DNA of 64,000 nucleotides, taken from assembly GCF_964019585.1 (NCBI RefSeq), contig NZ_OZ026454.1, forward strand, positions 868,001 through 932,000, in the 5' to 3' direction. The position numbers and the translations under genes were made by a program. The notes below the pieces were generated by a model. The model was given only the letters and a program-made list of their open reading frames with translations, was not told the origin of the DNA and searched no databases. Positions 28,611-38,550 of this stretch are shown here, piece after piece; the stretch's first letter is position 1, and the number at the start of each line of letters is the position of its first letter. This DNA comes from Candidatus Mesenet endosymbiont of Agriotes lineatus (GTDB lineage Bacteria; Pseudomonadota; Alphaproteobacteria; Rickettsiales; Anaplasmataceae).

Positions 28611-30434
28611 TTGGCTCTATCCACTTACTCGGTATTACTTTTGCTGATTTCTTTTGACTCTTAGTTTTTTTACCCACTAAACTGTTCCATTTATTCTCTG
28701 TCCAGCGATCAATCCCTAGAGCAATGGATGCAGCTCTTGCATAAACTCGACAGTCAAGTGCTTCGTTACGTTCTCTAATCTTCTGCCATTCTTGTTTAGT
28801 ATAGCCTTTAACTACTTTAGTAATTAACTGCTCAGCTGTTAGTTGTTTAAAATATTCGGGGCAATACTGAGGAAAATGACAGTACCCAGGGGGAAATCCT
28901 TCTTCATTCTCTAAAAGTTTAAGTAATTGGAAGAGTTCAGATTTAAGTATTGATACTCCTATAGGCCAGAGTTTTACGCCCCGACGTAACTTTTGTCCAG
29001 CAACAGTAACATCAACTTTACTTGGACTACTAAGTGGTACTAGGGCTTTATTTACTCCTTTAACTGCCATTACTCTTCCACATCCTTGATAACTTCTGAT
29101 CCAATTATAAACTTCCTGTGTTGCATATCCGGCATCTACTGCCATCATACTGATTGTATATTCAAGTCCATCACTACCTAAGAAATGGTTGCCAAGTAAT
29201 TCTGATAATTTATTCCAGACAAAATCTCGTCCAGGATCGCCTTCAAACACTTGATAATCAATCGACCAACTTTCTCTATTTCTGCCCCAAGCAACAACTT
29301 CTACCTCTATTCTATCCTTCTGCACGTCAACCCCAGCAGTTAAGACTACTTCTCCTTGAGGTACTGTACCAATTAAATAATCTTCTCGACGCTGAAAGAG
29401 ATGCTTCCAATCTGGTACTTCTCCACGATCAACCCAAGTTTCTCCGAGGGTGGTATTTATCCATACTTTAAGCAGCTGCTCATTATCTTTACTGTGGAGA
29501 AAGTCTTCTACTGCTTGACTCCAACTATACCAGCCAACAGGGCTATATAAACTTGAGAGCCTACTGTTTTGTTGTTTACTGTAACATTTGTGCCTCGCCA
29601 TTCCCCTTGACTTAACATTTCTGTCTTTTGATGATTTTCTATTTTACCACTACATTCACTGCAAACATAATGTGCTGAGGCTGGCTCCTTATCTTCCCAT
29701 TTTACCTGTTGCCATTTTAAGATTTGATAATAATTACAATGTGGGCAAGGCACAAAGAAATAACGTTTATCAGAAGCTTCAAACTCTTTCTCAATTCTGC
29801 TAATTCCATGTACTGTTGGTGTTGATACTAAAAAGATCTTTCTCCTCGTAAAAGTGTTAGTACGTGCAATACTTAAAAGTACTGGATCACCTTCACCCCC
29901 AGAGTCTCCTGGATAAGCATCAATCTCATCTAAGAATAAGTATTTAACTGGCATGGATCTTAGCCCAACACTACTGTTAGCTCCAGTTATTACCACCATG
30001 CCTCCTGGGAACTCTTTGCTCTGTACTGTGTTACCTGAATCTCTTGCTCTTGGATCTTTAACTTTGCTCTTTAAACATGGTGTACTGTCAATAAGAGGAG
30101 CAAATCTTCCTTTAGACCAACGCTTTCCCATCTCGACAGTGGGTTGCACTACCAGCATTGGCCCTGGAGTTTGATCGATGATATAGCCTATCCAGTTATT
30201 TCCAGCCTCTGTTCCTCCAATTTGTGCCCCCTTCATAAAGATTACTTTTTCAACGGCAGATGAAGGAGAGAGACAATCCATGATTTCTTTTAAATAAGGA
30301 GTTCTTGCTGTCCGCCATTTCCCTGGTTCTGATGATGCTGTTTGCGAAAGTACCCGATACTCATTTGCCCACTCTGACACTTTAAGTAATGGATCGGGTT
30401 TTAGTCCGGCATAAAAACTACTGCTGTAAATCAT
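28600..30434 (-). pseudogene. Large terminase subunit (GpA family), frameshifted
   Basis: Two frames. 29508-30434 is the ATPase part: VSEWANEYRVLS, the P-loop-like KGAQIGGTEAGNNW, Walker B YLFLDEIDAYPGD, and zinc-binding CPHCNYYQ and CSECSGK. It ends KTVGSQVYIALL. 28600-29601 resumes with LSSLYSPVGWYSW and contains the nuclease domain GVDVQKDRIEVEVVAWG. The shift is at about 29545-29565. Full length would be about 610 residues. The ATG at 30434 overlaps the upstream ankyrin stop in ATGA. Confidence 0.88.
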
Positions 30435-32032
30435 TGCATTAGCACCAAATTATTTGATTGCCATGGATTTTCTCGCTCATCATAATCAACTAAAGTAGCA
30501 GGTTCTTTATTGGTTTCTGACAGCGCTTTTAAAACCCCTTGCTGACAGTTATTATCAATTGATCTTTGCATAAGTTGACTTAAAGCCACTATAGCAACTG
30601 CTGTGAATACTCCGGCTATGGTGGTATACATTCCTACTGCTATAGTAAAAATTACTGTCATTGAACCTATAACTGCAAGAGTGAGAACAGTACAGAGCTT
30701 CACCTTTTTATTATGATTATTTCTCTTTTCTATCACTTCTGCACATTTACTAAGCATATAAAACATCACAGGATTTTCTTTCGTATAATCTATAGGAGTT
30801 TTGCCTTCATTATCCCTACCAAATAGATCCACATCTTTTCTGATCAATAAGACCTTAAGTAACTCGAGGTTATTTGCTTTAATTGCACAGTAAAGGGCAA
30901 CTGCAGGGCTTGCTCCTTTTTTAAGCAGTAACTCTACCGCATTTAAATGTCCTTGCTCTGCCGCAAAATATATTGGTGATTGGTTCTTGTTATTTAAAAC
31001 ATTAATATCCTCCCCCGTTTTTATTAGAATATTGATAATTTCAGTGTATCCTTTTTGCACCGCTAAATGTAATAGATGGTTATTATCAACTCCGTATCTG
31101 TTTTCTCTTAAGGCCTTTACTATCTCCTGCTTATTTTCCTCAACCGCATATTCAAATGGAGTCTTACCATTATCATCTTTCATCAGTGGATCTATATCTT
31201 TTCTGGTGAGTAAAACATCTGTGGTACTCAGTCCACCACCATCTACAGCATAATGCAAAGGAGTTTGGTTCTCATGGTCTTGGGGATTAACTCTACACTC
31301 AGGAGTACTGATTAAACACTTAACTACATCAAGGCAGAGATCTCTTTCATCATAACTGCTATTACTTACTGCAATATGAAGTGGTGATAATCCTGTGGAA
31401 CTTTGACCAACACTGACTGCGTTGACATTGGCCTTAAGCTGAATTAACAGCTCTACTGTTTTTAATCTCTTATTATTTACAGCGTAATGTAAAGGAGTTT
31501 GATTTCTTGCATCAAAAACATCGATTTCTGCTCCCCCTTCCTCTACTAAGATCTCAATAATACTTTTATGTCCTGCTCCTGCGGCTAAGTGTAAGGGTGT
31601 ATGGTGCGCAGCATTGCGTAAGTTAACATCTACACCTTTTTCAATTAAATATCTTACTGCCTTAACTTCACCAACTGCTGCTGCTAAATGAAGTAAGCTA
31701 TCGCCATCAGGTCCATACTTATTATTGATTAAAGCTTGTAATACTCTTGTTTTATTTTCTTCTTGAGCGTAATCAAGCGGGGCTTTACCTGTATCATCTT
31801 TAATGAAAGGATTAACGTTTTTCTTGTTAAATAAGAGATCTACTAAAGCTAAATCATCAGATTCTATAGCATAATGGAGAGCAGTTTTGCCATTTATCCC
31901 TTGAGTATTAACATCTACTTCTGCGTTGCTAATAAAGCATCTAATTATTTCTAAATGGAGATTTTGTTTGATCATTGGTTCTTCAGCTATAAATAAAGCA
32001 GGTAAAGTGTTTTTAGATGTAAAGCCACTCAC
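30431..32032 (-). CDS. Ankyrin-repeat membrane protein embedded in the terminase operon
   Basis: 533 residues. Ankyrin repeats (about 12) fill residues 25-430: GKTALHYAIESDDLALVDLL, DSLLHLAAAVGEVKAVRYLI, HTPLHLAAGAGHKSIIEIL and others. Two hydrophobic segments follow (about 445-490: VLTLAVIGSMTVIFTIAVGM then TIAGVFTAVAIVALSQLM). Ankyrin repeats mediate protein binding, and in Wolbachia such proteins are candidate host-directed effectors. The gene overlaps both neighbours by four bases (ATGA junctions at 30431-30434 and 32029-32032), so it is translated with the packaging genes. Intact. Confidence 0.9.
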   Translation of the reverse strand: MSGFTSKNTLPALFIAEEPMIKQNLHLEIIRCFISNAEVDVNTQGINGKTALHYAIESDDLALVDLLFNKKNVNPFIKDDTGKAPLDYAQEENKTRVLQALINNKYGPDGDSLLHLAAAVGEVKAVRYLIEKGVDVNLRNAAHHTPLHLAAGAGHKSIIEILVEEGGAEIDVFDARNQTPLHYAVNNKRLKTVELLIQLKANVNAVSVGQSSTGLSPLHIAVSNSSYDERDLCLDVVKCLISTPECRVNPQDHENQTPLHYAVDGGGLSTTDVLLTRKDIDPLMKDDNGKTPFEYAVEENKQEIVKALRENRYGVDNNHLLHLAVQKGYTEIINILIKTGEDINVLNNKNQSPIYFAAEQGHLNAVELLLKKGASPAVALYCAIKANNLELLKVLLIRKDVDLFGRDNEGKTPIDYTKENPVMFYMLSKCAEVIEKRNNHNKKVKLCTVLTLAVIGSMTVIFTIAVGMYTTIAGVFTAVAIVALSQLMQRSIDNNCQQGVLKALSETNKEPATLVDYDERENPWQSNNLVLMQ

Positions 32033-32517
32033 TCCAATCCCCCTTGTGATAATGCTTCAAGCGCTATCTTGATTTCTTCAGTTAGTGTCTGATGAATCTT
32101 CTCACTACTATCCAGTGAAGCTAAAAGTGCAGATACTCTATCGGGAATGTTAAGCAGATTATTTCTTACAACTCTTGCGGTATTAAAAGCTGCAGTTTTA
32201 ACTTCATCTATTGGTACAAGTTCACCAATTTCAGCTTTAGCCTTAGCTTCTAGAAGCTTACCACGTTCTATTTCATTCTTAATGCGAGTTTTAAGGAACA
32301 TGGTGGCAAGATCACTATTGCCTCTTTCATTACCGTTAATACCTTTTCTTCTTTGTGGTTGACTTGGATCACGAATGGTAATAAGTGCAGCATCTGCTTG
32401 CTCAAAATCAATCATACCGTCTTTAAGCTCAACGATACCATTCTTCACCAAATAACAGACGTACTGTTTAGAAAACCCTTGCTCTTTTGCCCATTCAGTC
32501 TGGGTTATAAGTGCCAC
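32029..32517 (-). CDS. Small terminase subunit-like DNA-binding protein
   Basis: 162 residues. The N-terminal winged-helix segment (QTEWAKEQGFSKQYVCYLVK) resembles the Nu1-type DNA-recognition domain. A central region RGNSDLATMFLKTRIKNEIE and a helical C-terminus are typical of the phage packaging family. It would recognise the pac or cos site. ATGA coupling with the ankyrin gene follows. Intact. Confidence 0.82.
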   Translation of the reverse strand: MALITQTEWAKEQGFSKQYVCYLVKNGIVELKDGMIDFEQADAALITIRDPSQPQRRKGINGNERGNSDLATMFLKTRIKNEIERGKLLEAKAKAEIGELVPIDEVKTAAFNTARVVRNNLLNIPDRVSALLASLDSSEKIHQTLTEEIKIALEALSQGGLE

Positions 32518-32545
32518 TTTTCCCCCTTTTATTATTTTCTTGTTT

Positions 32546-33775
32546 TTACCACTTTTCTAAGACTTGTTCTTGAATTTGCAAAAATGTCTTACCACTCGCT
32601 GCCAATATTGCTGCCCTGCCAGTATACATCTGCCAACGTTTAATCGTTATATCAACATAAGCAGGATCAAGCTCAATTGTTCGGCACATTCTTTCCCTAC
32701 GTTCACAAGCAATAAGTGTACTACCAGAGCCAGCAAAGGGATCAAGGACGATATCTCCTGGATTGCTACTGTTTATTATCGCCTTTTCTATTAGCTCTAA
32801 AGGTTTCATGGTTGGATGCAGCGTATTACAGGTAGGTTTGTCGTAGTACCATAGATCACTTTGACTGCGTCCTCCATACCATCTACGTTCATTACCTTCT
32901 TTCCAACCATAGAGTATTGCTTCATACTGACGTTGATAATCAGCTCTCCCGAGTGTAAAGTGATTTTTAGCCCAAATGATAAACGTTGACCAATGTCCTC
33001 CTGCTTCTTTAAACGCCTTCTGCAGGGTTGCAAGTTCGGCTGATGCTGTACAGATATAAATTGCCCCTTTGGTATAGGCTAAAATGTGGGAACAAATGTC
33101 ATAGAGAAATAACTCAAATTTTTCACCCTGATCATCATTTAATATTTTCCTATCATCTCTTTCTTGGCTATTACCATAAGCAACATTATATGGAGGATCA
33201 CAGAAGGTAATATCTGCCACTTGCTCATCTAAAACAGCTTTAAAAGAACTATCTAGTCTACTATCACCACAGTAAATACGATGATTACCAAGTATCCATA
33301 AATCCCCTGGTTTTGTTACTACTGGTTTATCTTCATTATCAGTTAAATGAGAAAAATCCTCCTCCTCATTACTTTCATCAGCAAAAAACTTTTGTACTTT
33401 ATCTAACTCAAAACCAGTGAGTTTAAGATCAAAGTTTAACTCTTCTAAATCCTTAAATTCAAGCTCTAAAAGATCGTTATCCCATTTAGCCCAATTAGCA
33501 GATTGATTAGCAAGAAGACGAAAAGCTTTAGTTTGAGCATCATTTAAATTATCAGCAAATACCACTGGAACTGTCTCTAATCCTAATTTTCTTGCAGCTT
33601 TAAGACGTAAATGACCATCAATTACCATACCATCACTTTTAGCAATAATAGGTATACGAAAGCCAAACTCAGCAATAGCAGCACACATTTTACTTACCAC
33701 TACGTCGTTTTTACGGGGATTGCGCTCATACTCAATGAGATTTTCAACTGGATAATAATGGATTTTAAGATTCAT
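32546..33775 (-). CDS. ParB-like nuclease domain fused to DNA adenine/cytosine-N4 methylase
   Basis: 409 residues. Residues about 1-100 are a ParB-like domain (NLIEYERNPRKND, MVIDGHLRLKAARKLGLETV). Residues about 165-395 are an N6/N4-type methylase: catalytic ITFCDPPYNVAYG, then HPTMKPLELIEKAI, and SAM-binding DPFAGSGSTLIACER, in the order of beta-group enzymes. It would methylate adenine or cytosine in phage DNA, for anti-restriction or regulation. Start at 33775 follows a small gap. Intact. Confidence 0.92.
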   Translation of the reverse strand: MNLKIHYYPVENLIEYERNPRKNDVVVSKMCAAIAEFGFRIPIIAKSDGMVIDGHLRLKAARKLGLETVPVVFADNLNDAQTKAFRLLANQSANWAKWDNDLLELEFKDLEELNFDLKLTGFELDKVQKFFADESNEEEDFSHLTDNEDKPVVTKPGDLWILGNHRIYCGDSRLDSSFKAVLDEQVADITFCDPPYNVAYGNSQERDDRKILNDDQGEKFELFLYDICSHILAYTKGAIYICTASAELATLQKAFKEAGGHWSTFIIWAKNHFTLGRADYQRQYEAILYGWKEGNERRWYGGRSQSDLWYYDKPTCNTLHPTMKPLELIEKAIINSSNPGDIVLDPFAGSGSTLIACERRERMCRTIELDPAYVDITIKRWQMYTGRAAILAASGKTFLQIQEQVLEKW

Positions 33776-33889
33776 ATTTTTATTGATTTTAAAGATGGGT
33801 TTAAAAAGTTAATATCTTAAAACATTCTAACGCTAGAGAACTTCCGGGGTCCCTTTACCCAAAACCCGCCACAGTAGCCAAGGACCCGC

Positions 33890-34354
33890 TTAACAGGCTT
33901 CTAAACTACTTAAGTTATTAATATTATTATTTAAATTCATAGCATAAAATAGTAGTGCTAAACTATCAGCTTCGTTGTCATCACTTGGGGTAAAACCTTT
34001 ATTTTTTATTGCAGCAATCACTGCACTTTTACTGGCATTACTGTGATAAAATGCTTTTTGCAGCAACACCTTGATAAGGCAAAGCTCACACCAAGCAGTA
34101 AGATGGGCTAAGAAGCCTCCATAGATATGAGCAGCATCAGTGCCAAGATGTCTTCTTACCTCTTCAAAATAGACAACACTTATATTTGAAAACTTCTGTT
34201 TTAAAGAATTAAGCCAATTACTAAAGTTTAAAAACTGCATTCCTCCACCACTAAAGCGACTAACATGAAAACTCTTACTACCACTTTCAATCACTCCTCC
34301 TTCTAAAATTGCCCAACCAGTTTGTTGTCCTAAATCTAATGTGAGTATCGACAT
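33890..34354 (-). CDS. RuvC-like Holliday-junction resolvase/RNase H-fold protein, centre scrambled
   Basis: 154 residues. It starts MSILTLDLGQQTGWAIL (first catalytic Asp), has ISVVYFEEVRRHLGTDAAH (second acidic site), and ends with PSDDNEADSLALL (the last acids). The expected middle is a stretch such as LPYQGV and GTIKK. In the annotated frame this reads as unrelated WCELCLIKVLLQKAFYH, but another frame (34059-34082) gives LPYQGVAA. The reading frame is therefore probably shifted and restored by compensating indels. It sits between the methylase and RhuM genes. A resolvase would cut branched DNA; activity is doubtful here. Confidence 0.7.
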   Translation of the reverse strand: MSILTLDLGQQTGWAILEGGVIESGSKSFHVSRFSGGGMQFLNFSNWLNSLKQKFSNISVVYFEEVRRHLGTDAAHIYGGFLAHLTAWCELCLIKVLLQKAFYHSNASKSAVIAAIKNKGFTPSDDNEADSLALLFYAMNLNNNINNLSSLEAC

Positions 34355-34378
34355 ATTTTATTTTTAGGTATAGATTTA

Positions 34379-35407
34379 TTAGTTGGAGTTAGTTTTGTTA
34401 AGATTTTTCTTTTCTTCCACCAATTTATCGAAGTCTGACTTGTACGATTTATCTTGTATTTTTCTGAATTCTTCATACTCCTTTGTAGCTAAGGTAATTG
34501 CTACCTCATGAGAAACTTTACCGTGGTCCTTTAATATCTCTTGCTCGTTAAATTTTAAAAATGCGTCAAGCTTTTCTTTCCAATCTTTCATATACATTAT
34601 TTTACCTCGAGCAGCTTGAAATTCCGCATGGTCTATATACATATTCACTATCTTATTCAATTGAGCAATTTCATTTTCATCTAAGTAGTTTTTTGCTACC
34701 TGAGTGTCAGAGAGAAAGATTTTCTCTTTAGGTGCTTTTCGCCAATTTGTTAGGCCCATATTTGGTTTGTTTCTATTTGCTCTATTTGCGATTATTTCTG
34801 CTGCTGTATTTCCAGTAATGGCAAAATGTAATTTGTTTTGCACTATAGCAAAGAAATCTTTTGTTTCAATTGCACAACTTGAATAATCTACTGAAGTTGA
34901 ATAAATATCTGTAATTTTCTGGTAAGCTATACGCTCGCTAGCCCTAATTTCTCTTATTTCTTCTACTAGCTCATCAAAGAATCTAGCATCAAATCTTGTA
35001 CCATTCTTAAATCTATTACTATCTATTGCAAAGCCTTTAAAAATGTAATTCTTTAGTTTATCAGTTGCCCATGTACGAAAAGCTATGCCACGCTCTGAAT
35101 TAACACGATAGCCTACTGATATAACAGCTTCTAAATTGTAAAATACTACATTACGTTTTACTTCTCTTTCTCCTTCTTTTTGAACTATCGAGAATTCCTC
35201 AGTAGTTGAGCTTTTATCTAATTCTTTACTTAGATAAATATTCTTTAAGTGCAACGAAATATTATCACTTGAACAGCCAAATAGCTTAGCCATATGTTTC
35301 TGTGTAAGCCATAGATTATCATTTTCAAATCTGACCTCTATACATACCTTTCCATTGTCTGTTTCATAAAACAAGATTTCATTATTACCTGGGAGCTTAT
35401 CTTTCAT
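34379..35407 (-). CDS. RhuM-family protein (virulence-type)
   Basis: 342 residues. The N-terminal segment NDNLWLTQKHMAKLFGCSSD is the RhuM family DNA-binding-like motif, followed by NVVFYNLEAVISVGYRVNSERGI and FRTWATDKLKNYIFKGFAID, both typical. The middle and C-terminus (QKITDIYSTSVDY, TAAEIIANRANRNKPN) are also in the family. RhuM proteins are named after a Salmonella pathogenicity-island gene; their function is not known. The gene is likely moving with mobile DNA. Intact. Confidence 0.88.
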   Translation of the reverse strand: MKDKLPGNNEILFYETDNGKVCIEVRFENDNLWLTQKHMAKLFGCSSDNISLHLKNIYLSKELDKSSTTEEFSIVQKEGEREVKRNVVFYNLEAVISVGYRVNSERGIAFRTWATDKLKNYIFKGFAIDSNRFKNGTRFDARFFDELVEEIREIRASERIAYQKITDIYSTSVDYSSCAIETKDFFAIVQNKLHFAITGNTAAEIIANRANRNKPNMGLTNWRKAPKEKIFLSDTQVAKNYLDENEIAQLNKIVNMYIDHAEFQAARGKIMYMKDWKEKLDAFLKFNEQEILKDHGKVSHEVAITLATKEYEEFRKIQDKSYKSDFDKLVEEKKNLNKTNSN

Positions 35408-35630
35408 ATATCATCTTATTATGTAGCCTTCTTACTATTAAAATAATGGAGTTTCGTATCCCTCTACTATATATATCAAGAAAATTCATCAAAATGTTCA
35501 GAAAAAGTTACATTATTTCAACATTTAATTCATCAAAGGTTTTAATAGTCAAAAAATTTTGAGCTATAAGTGAACAAATTCGTGTGATTTCTTGATTCAT
35601 TATTGATAAGGGATCTATTAACGGAAAATT

Positions 35631-37766
35631 ATGGATATCACATGTGATTTAAACAACTTATCAAAGAATGGACATTATAAGCCACTATTAGAGAAGGAAG
35701 AGTTAAAAACTCAGCTTTTACTTAATATAAGATCTTGTCTTTCTTACCTCTTCCGTAATGGCACTTTTCATGGCAACGAATATCGTATTGGTAATCTGCA
35801 AGGTAGTAAAGGAAAGAGTTTAAGAATAGAACTGACAGGCAATAAAGCAGGTTTATGGAACGATTTTGCCACTGGAGAAGGAGGGGATATCATAGATCTT
35901 TGGGCTGCTGCACATAGGAAAGATGTTAAGGCTGAGTTCCATGAAGTAATGGCATCCATTGGTGAGTGGCTTGGCTATTACCGGCAACATAAAGTTAATG
36001 AAGCTGAGTCCACAACCTCTTGGGATTATCTTGATGAGAATGGTGAGGCTATTGTTAAGGTTTATCTTTATGATACTGCTTTAGGGAAACGATATCTGCC
36101 ATTTGATGTCAAAAAGTCAAGCTATACTGCACCAGAGATAAGACCTTTATATAATATCCCAGGTATAATTAAAGCCGATAAGGTCATTATTGTTGAAGGA
36201 GAAAAGTGTGCAGAAAGCTTAATAAAACAAGGTATTACAGCAACAACAGCAATGTCTGGAGCAAATGCACCCATTGACAAAACAGACTGGTCACTACTTA
36301 AAGGCAAACACATAATAATTTGGCCAGATAACGATGAACCAGGAAAGCAATACGCTGAGAAAGTTGCAAAAAAACTCATCGATCTTGGTGTTATCTCCCT
36401 AGCAATTATTAAAGTTCCCCAAAATAAACCAAAAGGTTGGGATGCTGCTGATTGTATCCAAGAAGGAATAAATCCTCTAGAATTTATCACAAATAAGAAA
36501 AGCCCTTATAACAATAATAATTCCTCTAATAAATTGAAAAAAATTGATACATCAATCTGGACTAATACTGCTCCAGAAAGAAAGTGGATCATAAAAGATT
36601 GGCTTCCTGTTGGTAGCGTTACTGCTCTTTATGGCGATGGCGGTGTTGGCAAATCTCTTCTTGCACAACAATTAATGACAGCTGCTGCTATTGGTAAACC
36701 TTGGTTAGGCATAGATATTGAACAAATTAAAACATATGGTGTCTTTTGTGAATATGATGAAGAAGAACTCTGGCGTCGGCAATGTACAATAAATGCATTT
36801 TATCAATTGGATATGCAATCCCCTGCTTTCCTAGACAACATTTGTTTATCATCTCGAGTAGGAGAAAATAATCTTCTTATGGTTTTTGATAATAAAGGTA
36901 TAGGCCAATTAACTCCTTACTTTCAAGAATTGCTTGCAGACATTGAATTGTTTCAACCCAAGCTAGTGATCTTAGACACAGCTGCAGACCTATTTGGCGG
37001 TAATGAAAATGATCGCTCTCATGTTAGGCAATTTATTCAAAACTGTTGTGGTCATATAGCAAAGACAATAAAAGGAGCTGTTTTATTATGTGCTCATCCT
37101 TCTGATTCAGGAATAATACGAAAAACTGGTACAGGAGGTTCAACAGCATGGAATAATTCTGTAAGGTCCAGGTGGTATTTATCAAAACCGGATAGAGCTG
37201 ATGCTTCTGATATTGATCGTGTTCTTTGCCGTAAGAAGTCTAATTATTCTGCATCTGAACAAAATCAGATTTCGTTTTACTGGCAAAATGGAGCATTTGT
37301 AGAGTGTGATGCACATTTTAATTCAGAAAGAATAGTAAGGAATAGTTATAACAAGAAACTAGATTTAGAACGTGGAAGAAGACATGACGTTATCTTAGAA
37401 TTAATTGCAAGTGAAGCATATAAAGGTAAAGTCTATACTACAGCACAATTTGCTAAATATTTTGAAGGAAAATTAGGTCTTGGTAGTGAACGTAGTATTC
37501 GCGAAAGAATAAGTCATCTTGCAACCATTGGTCATATAAAATTTTTCAAGAGAAGTCCTGAACATGAATTATCAAATACCAGATCAAAGTATGGTTATTT
37601 ATGTGTTGAGGATATGGAGCTTAAAATTTCTGAAGATCAATATGTATTTATTAAACCAAGCTGTTATCTATCAGCAACAAATGGAGTACTTATGCCAGTT
37701 GAAAATCCGGACGTTTGGGTTACTCATAATTTCATTATAAATGACAATTTTAAGTTGGCAGAATAA
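35631..37766 (+). CDS. Phage primase-helicase (TOPRIM plus RepA-like AAA)
   Basis: 711 residues. The N-terminal half has a TOPRIM-like core: KADKVIIVEGEKCAESLIKQ (Glu), then AMSGANAP and HIIIWPDNDEPGKQYA (Asp-x-Asp). The second half has a RecA-like ATPase: PVGSVTALYGDGGVGKSLLA (Walker A), LVILDTAADLFGGNENDRSH (Walker B), and CAHPSDSG. The final about 150 residues resemble a DNA-binding C-terminal domain. It would prime and unwind the phage origin. It is the first gene of a plus-strand replication set and precedes the repeat cluster at 37754-38010. Intact. Confidence 0.85.
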   Translation: MDITCDLNNLSKNGHYKPLLEKEELKTQLLLNIRSCLSYLFRNGTFHGNEYRIGNLQGSKGKSLRIELTGNKAGLWNDFATGEGGDIIDLWAAAHRKDVKAEFHEVMASIGEWLGYYRQHKVNEAESTTSWDYLDENGEAIVKVYLYDTALGKRYLPFDVKKSSYTAPEIRPLYNIPGIIKADKVIIVEGEKCAESLIKQGITATTAMSGANAPIDKTDWSLLKGKHIIIWPDNDEPGKQYAEKVAKKLIDLGVISLAIIKVPQNKPKGWDAADCIQEGINPLEFITNKKSPYNNNNSSNKLKKIDTSIWTNTAPERKWIIKDWLPVGSVTALYGDGGVGKSLLAQQLMTAAAIGKPWLGIDIEQIKTYGVFCEYDEEELWRRQCTINAFYQLDMQSPAFLDNICLSSRVGENNLLMVFDNKGIGQLTPYFQELLADIELFQPKLVILDTAADLFGGNENDRSHVRQFIQNCCGHIAKTIKGAVLLCAHPSDSGIIRKTGTGGSTAWNNSVRSRWYLSKPDRADASDIDRVLCRKKSNYSASEQNQISFYWQNGAFVECDAHFNSERIVRNSYNKKLDLERGRRHDVILELIASEAYKGKVYTTAQFAKYFEGKLGLGSERSIRERISHLATIGHIKFFKRSPEHELSNTRSKYGYLCVEDMELKISEDQYVFIKPSCYLSATNGVLMPVENPDVWVTHNFIINDNFKLAE

Positions 37767-37972
37767 GTTGGCAAAAATTAAGTTGGCAGTTTAAGAATTT
37801 GCCATCTTGCCAACTAGGATTTTTCTCAAACTGACCGCAGTGGCTTGTTTTAAGTTATTTTGTTAATTTTAAGTTGGCAGGATGGCAGAAATGCAGAAAG
37901 AAATTGCCAACTAGAAATGCGTCTTAAAATCCCCTCCCATAGCAGGTTTAAGGTAGTTGGCAAGATGGCAAA
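37754..37972. repeat. Iteron-like GTTGGCA repeat cluster after the primase gene
   Basis: Seven GTTGGCA motifs lie on both strands: plus at 37754, 37767, 37782, 37873 and 37956; minus (TGCCAAC) at 37808 and 37905. The first lies in the primase stop-codon region. A longer unit, AGTTGGCARGATGGCA, is present at 37872 and 37955 and, inverted, at about 37800-37815. AGTTGGCA arms can pair at 37781-37788/37808-37815 and 37872-37879/37905-37912. Such repeats next to a replication gene resemble iterons or a regulator-binding array; the function is inferred. Confidence 0.7.
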
Positions 37973-37988
37973 AAACCTTATATATATA

Positions 37989-38010
37989 ATAATATACTAT
38001 AGTATATTAT
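37989..38010. repeat. Perfect 22-bp AT-rich palindrome
   Basis: The sequence ATAATATACTATAGTATATT plus AT (37989-38010) equals its own reverse complement. It lies 17 bases after the last AGTTGGCA repeat unit in an extremely AT-rich patch. It could be a melting element or a dimer-protein site next to the repeat cluster. Confidence 0.8.
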
Positions 38011-38550
38011 AATCAAATATTACCAACTAGAAATTCTGATCTTTAATAAAAAGTCTATTTTAACAGAAGAATTAAAAATGAATGCAAAGACAAACAATCC
38101 ATAATAAAGTTTTAAAACTACCCCCATGAAAACATCATATCTACTGAACTTTTAGATTTTTTTTAAATACTATTGCACTCTCAAAGTAATTCTACTAACA
38201 TTGCTAATGTTTAGCTGGTTTGCTAAGTTACTAAACTAAAAGTATTAAAGATATGAGTAAGTAGAGTTTATGTTGCTTTAAATGTGATGTTTTTAGAGTC
38301 ATTATGTTATTTCAGCATGGGAAATTGTATACTTTTTATAAACTTACGCTTATAATATAACTTAAAACGTCAGCAAATGGCATATAGCTTGTAATCATTA
38401 TCTTGCCTTTAGCTTTTAGTTGGTTTGGGTGTGTTTTAAGTTTAACTTCAATGAACAGCACTACTATCTAAATAGATTTTAATATCATTCCATTGTAGCG
38501 CTGTTTTGAGCTTATTGCTTCCTTTTACTGAAATATATAATCCAAAAGAA
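38011..38550. other. AT-rich intergenic stretch
   Basis: I see no gene in the rest of the gap between the primase repeats and the coiled-coil gene. It has short direct fragments and low-complexity A/T stretches, but no ORF, RNA gene or clear terminator. A sequence resembling the primase-flank repeat (ACCAACTAGAAAT near 38023-38035) echoes the TGCCAACTAGAAAT at 37905-37918. Confidence 0.5.

Noticed and set aside
33836-33889. GC-rich patch after the methylase leader as an attachment site
   Set aside because: It has no repeat partner in the window and is not next to the recombinase.
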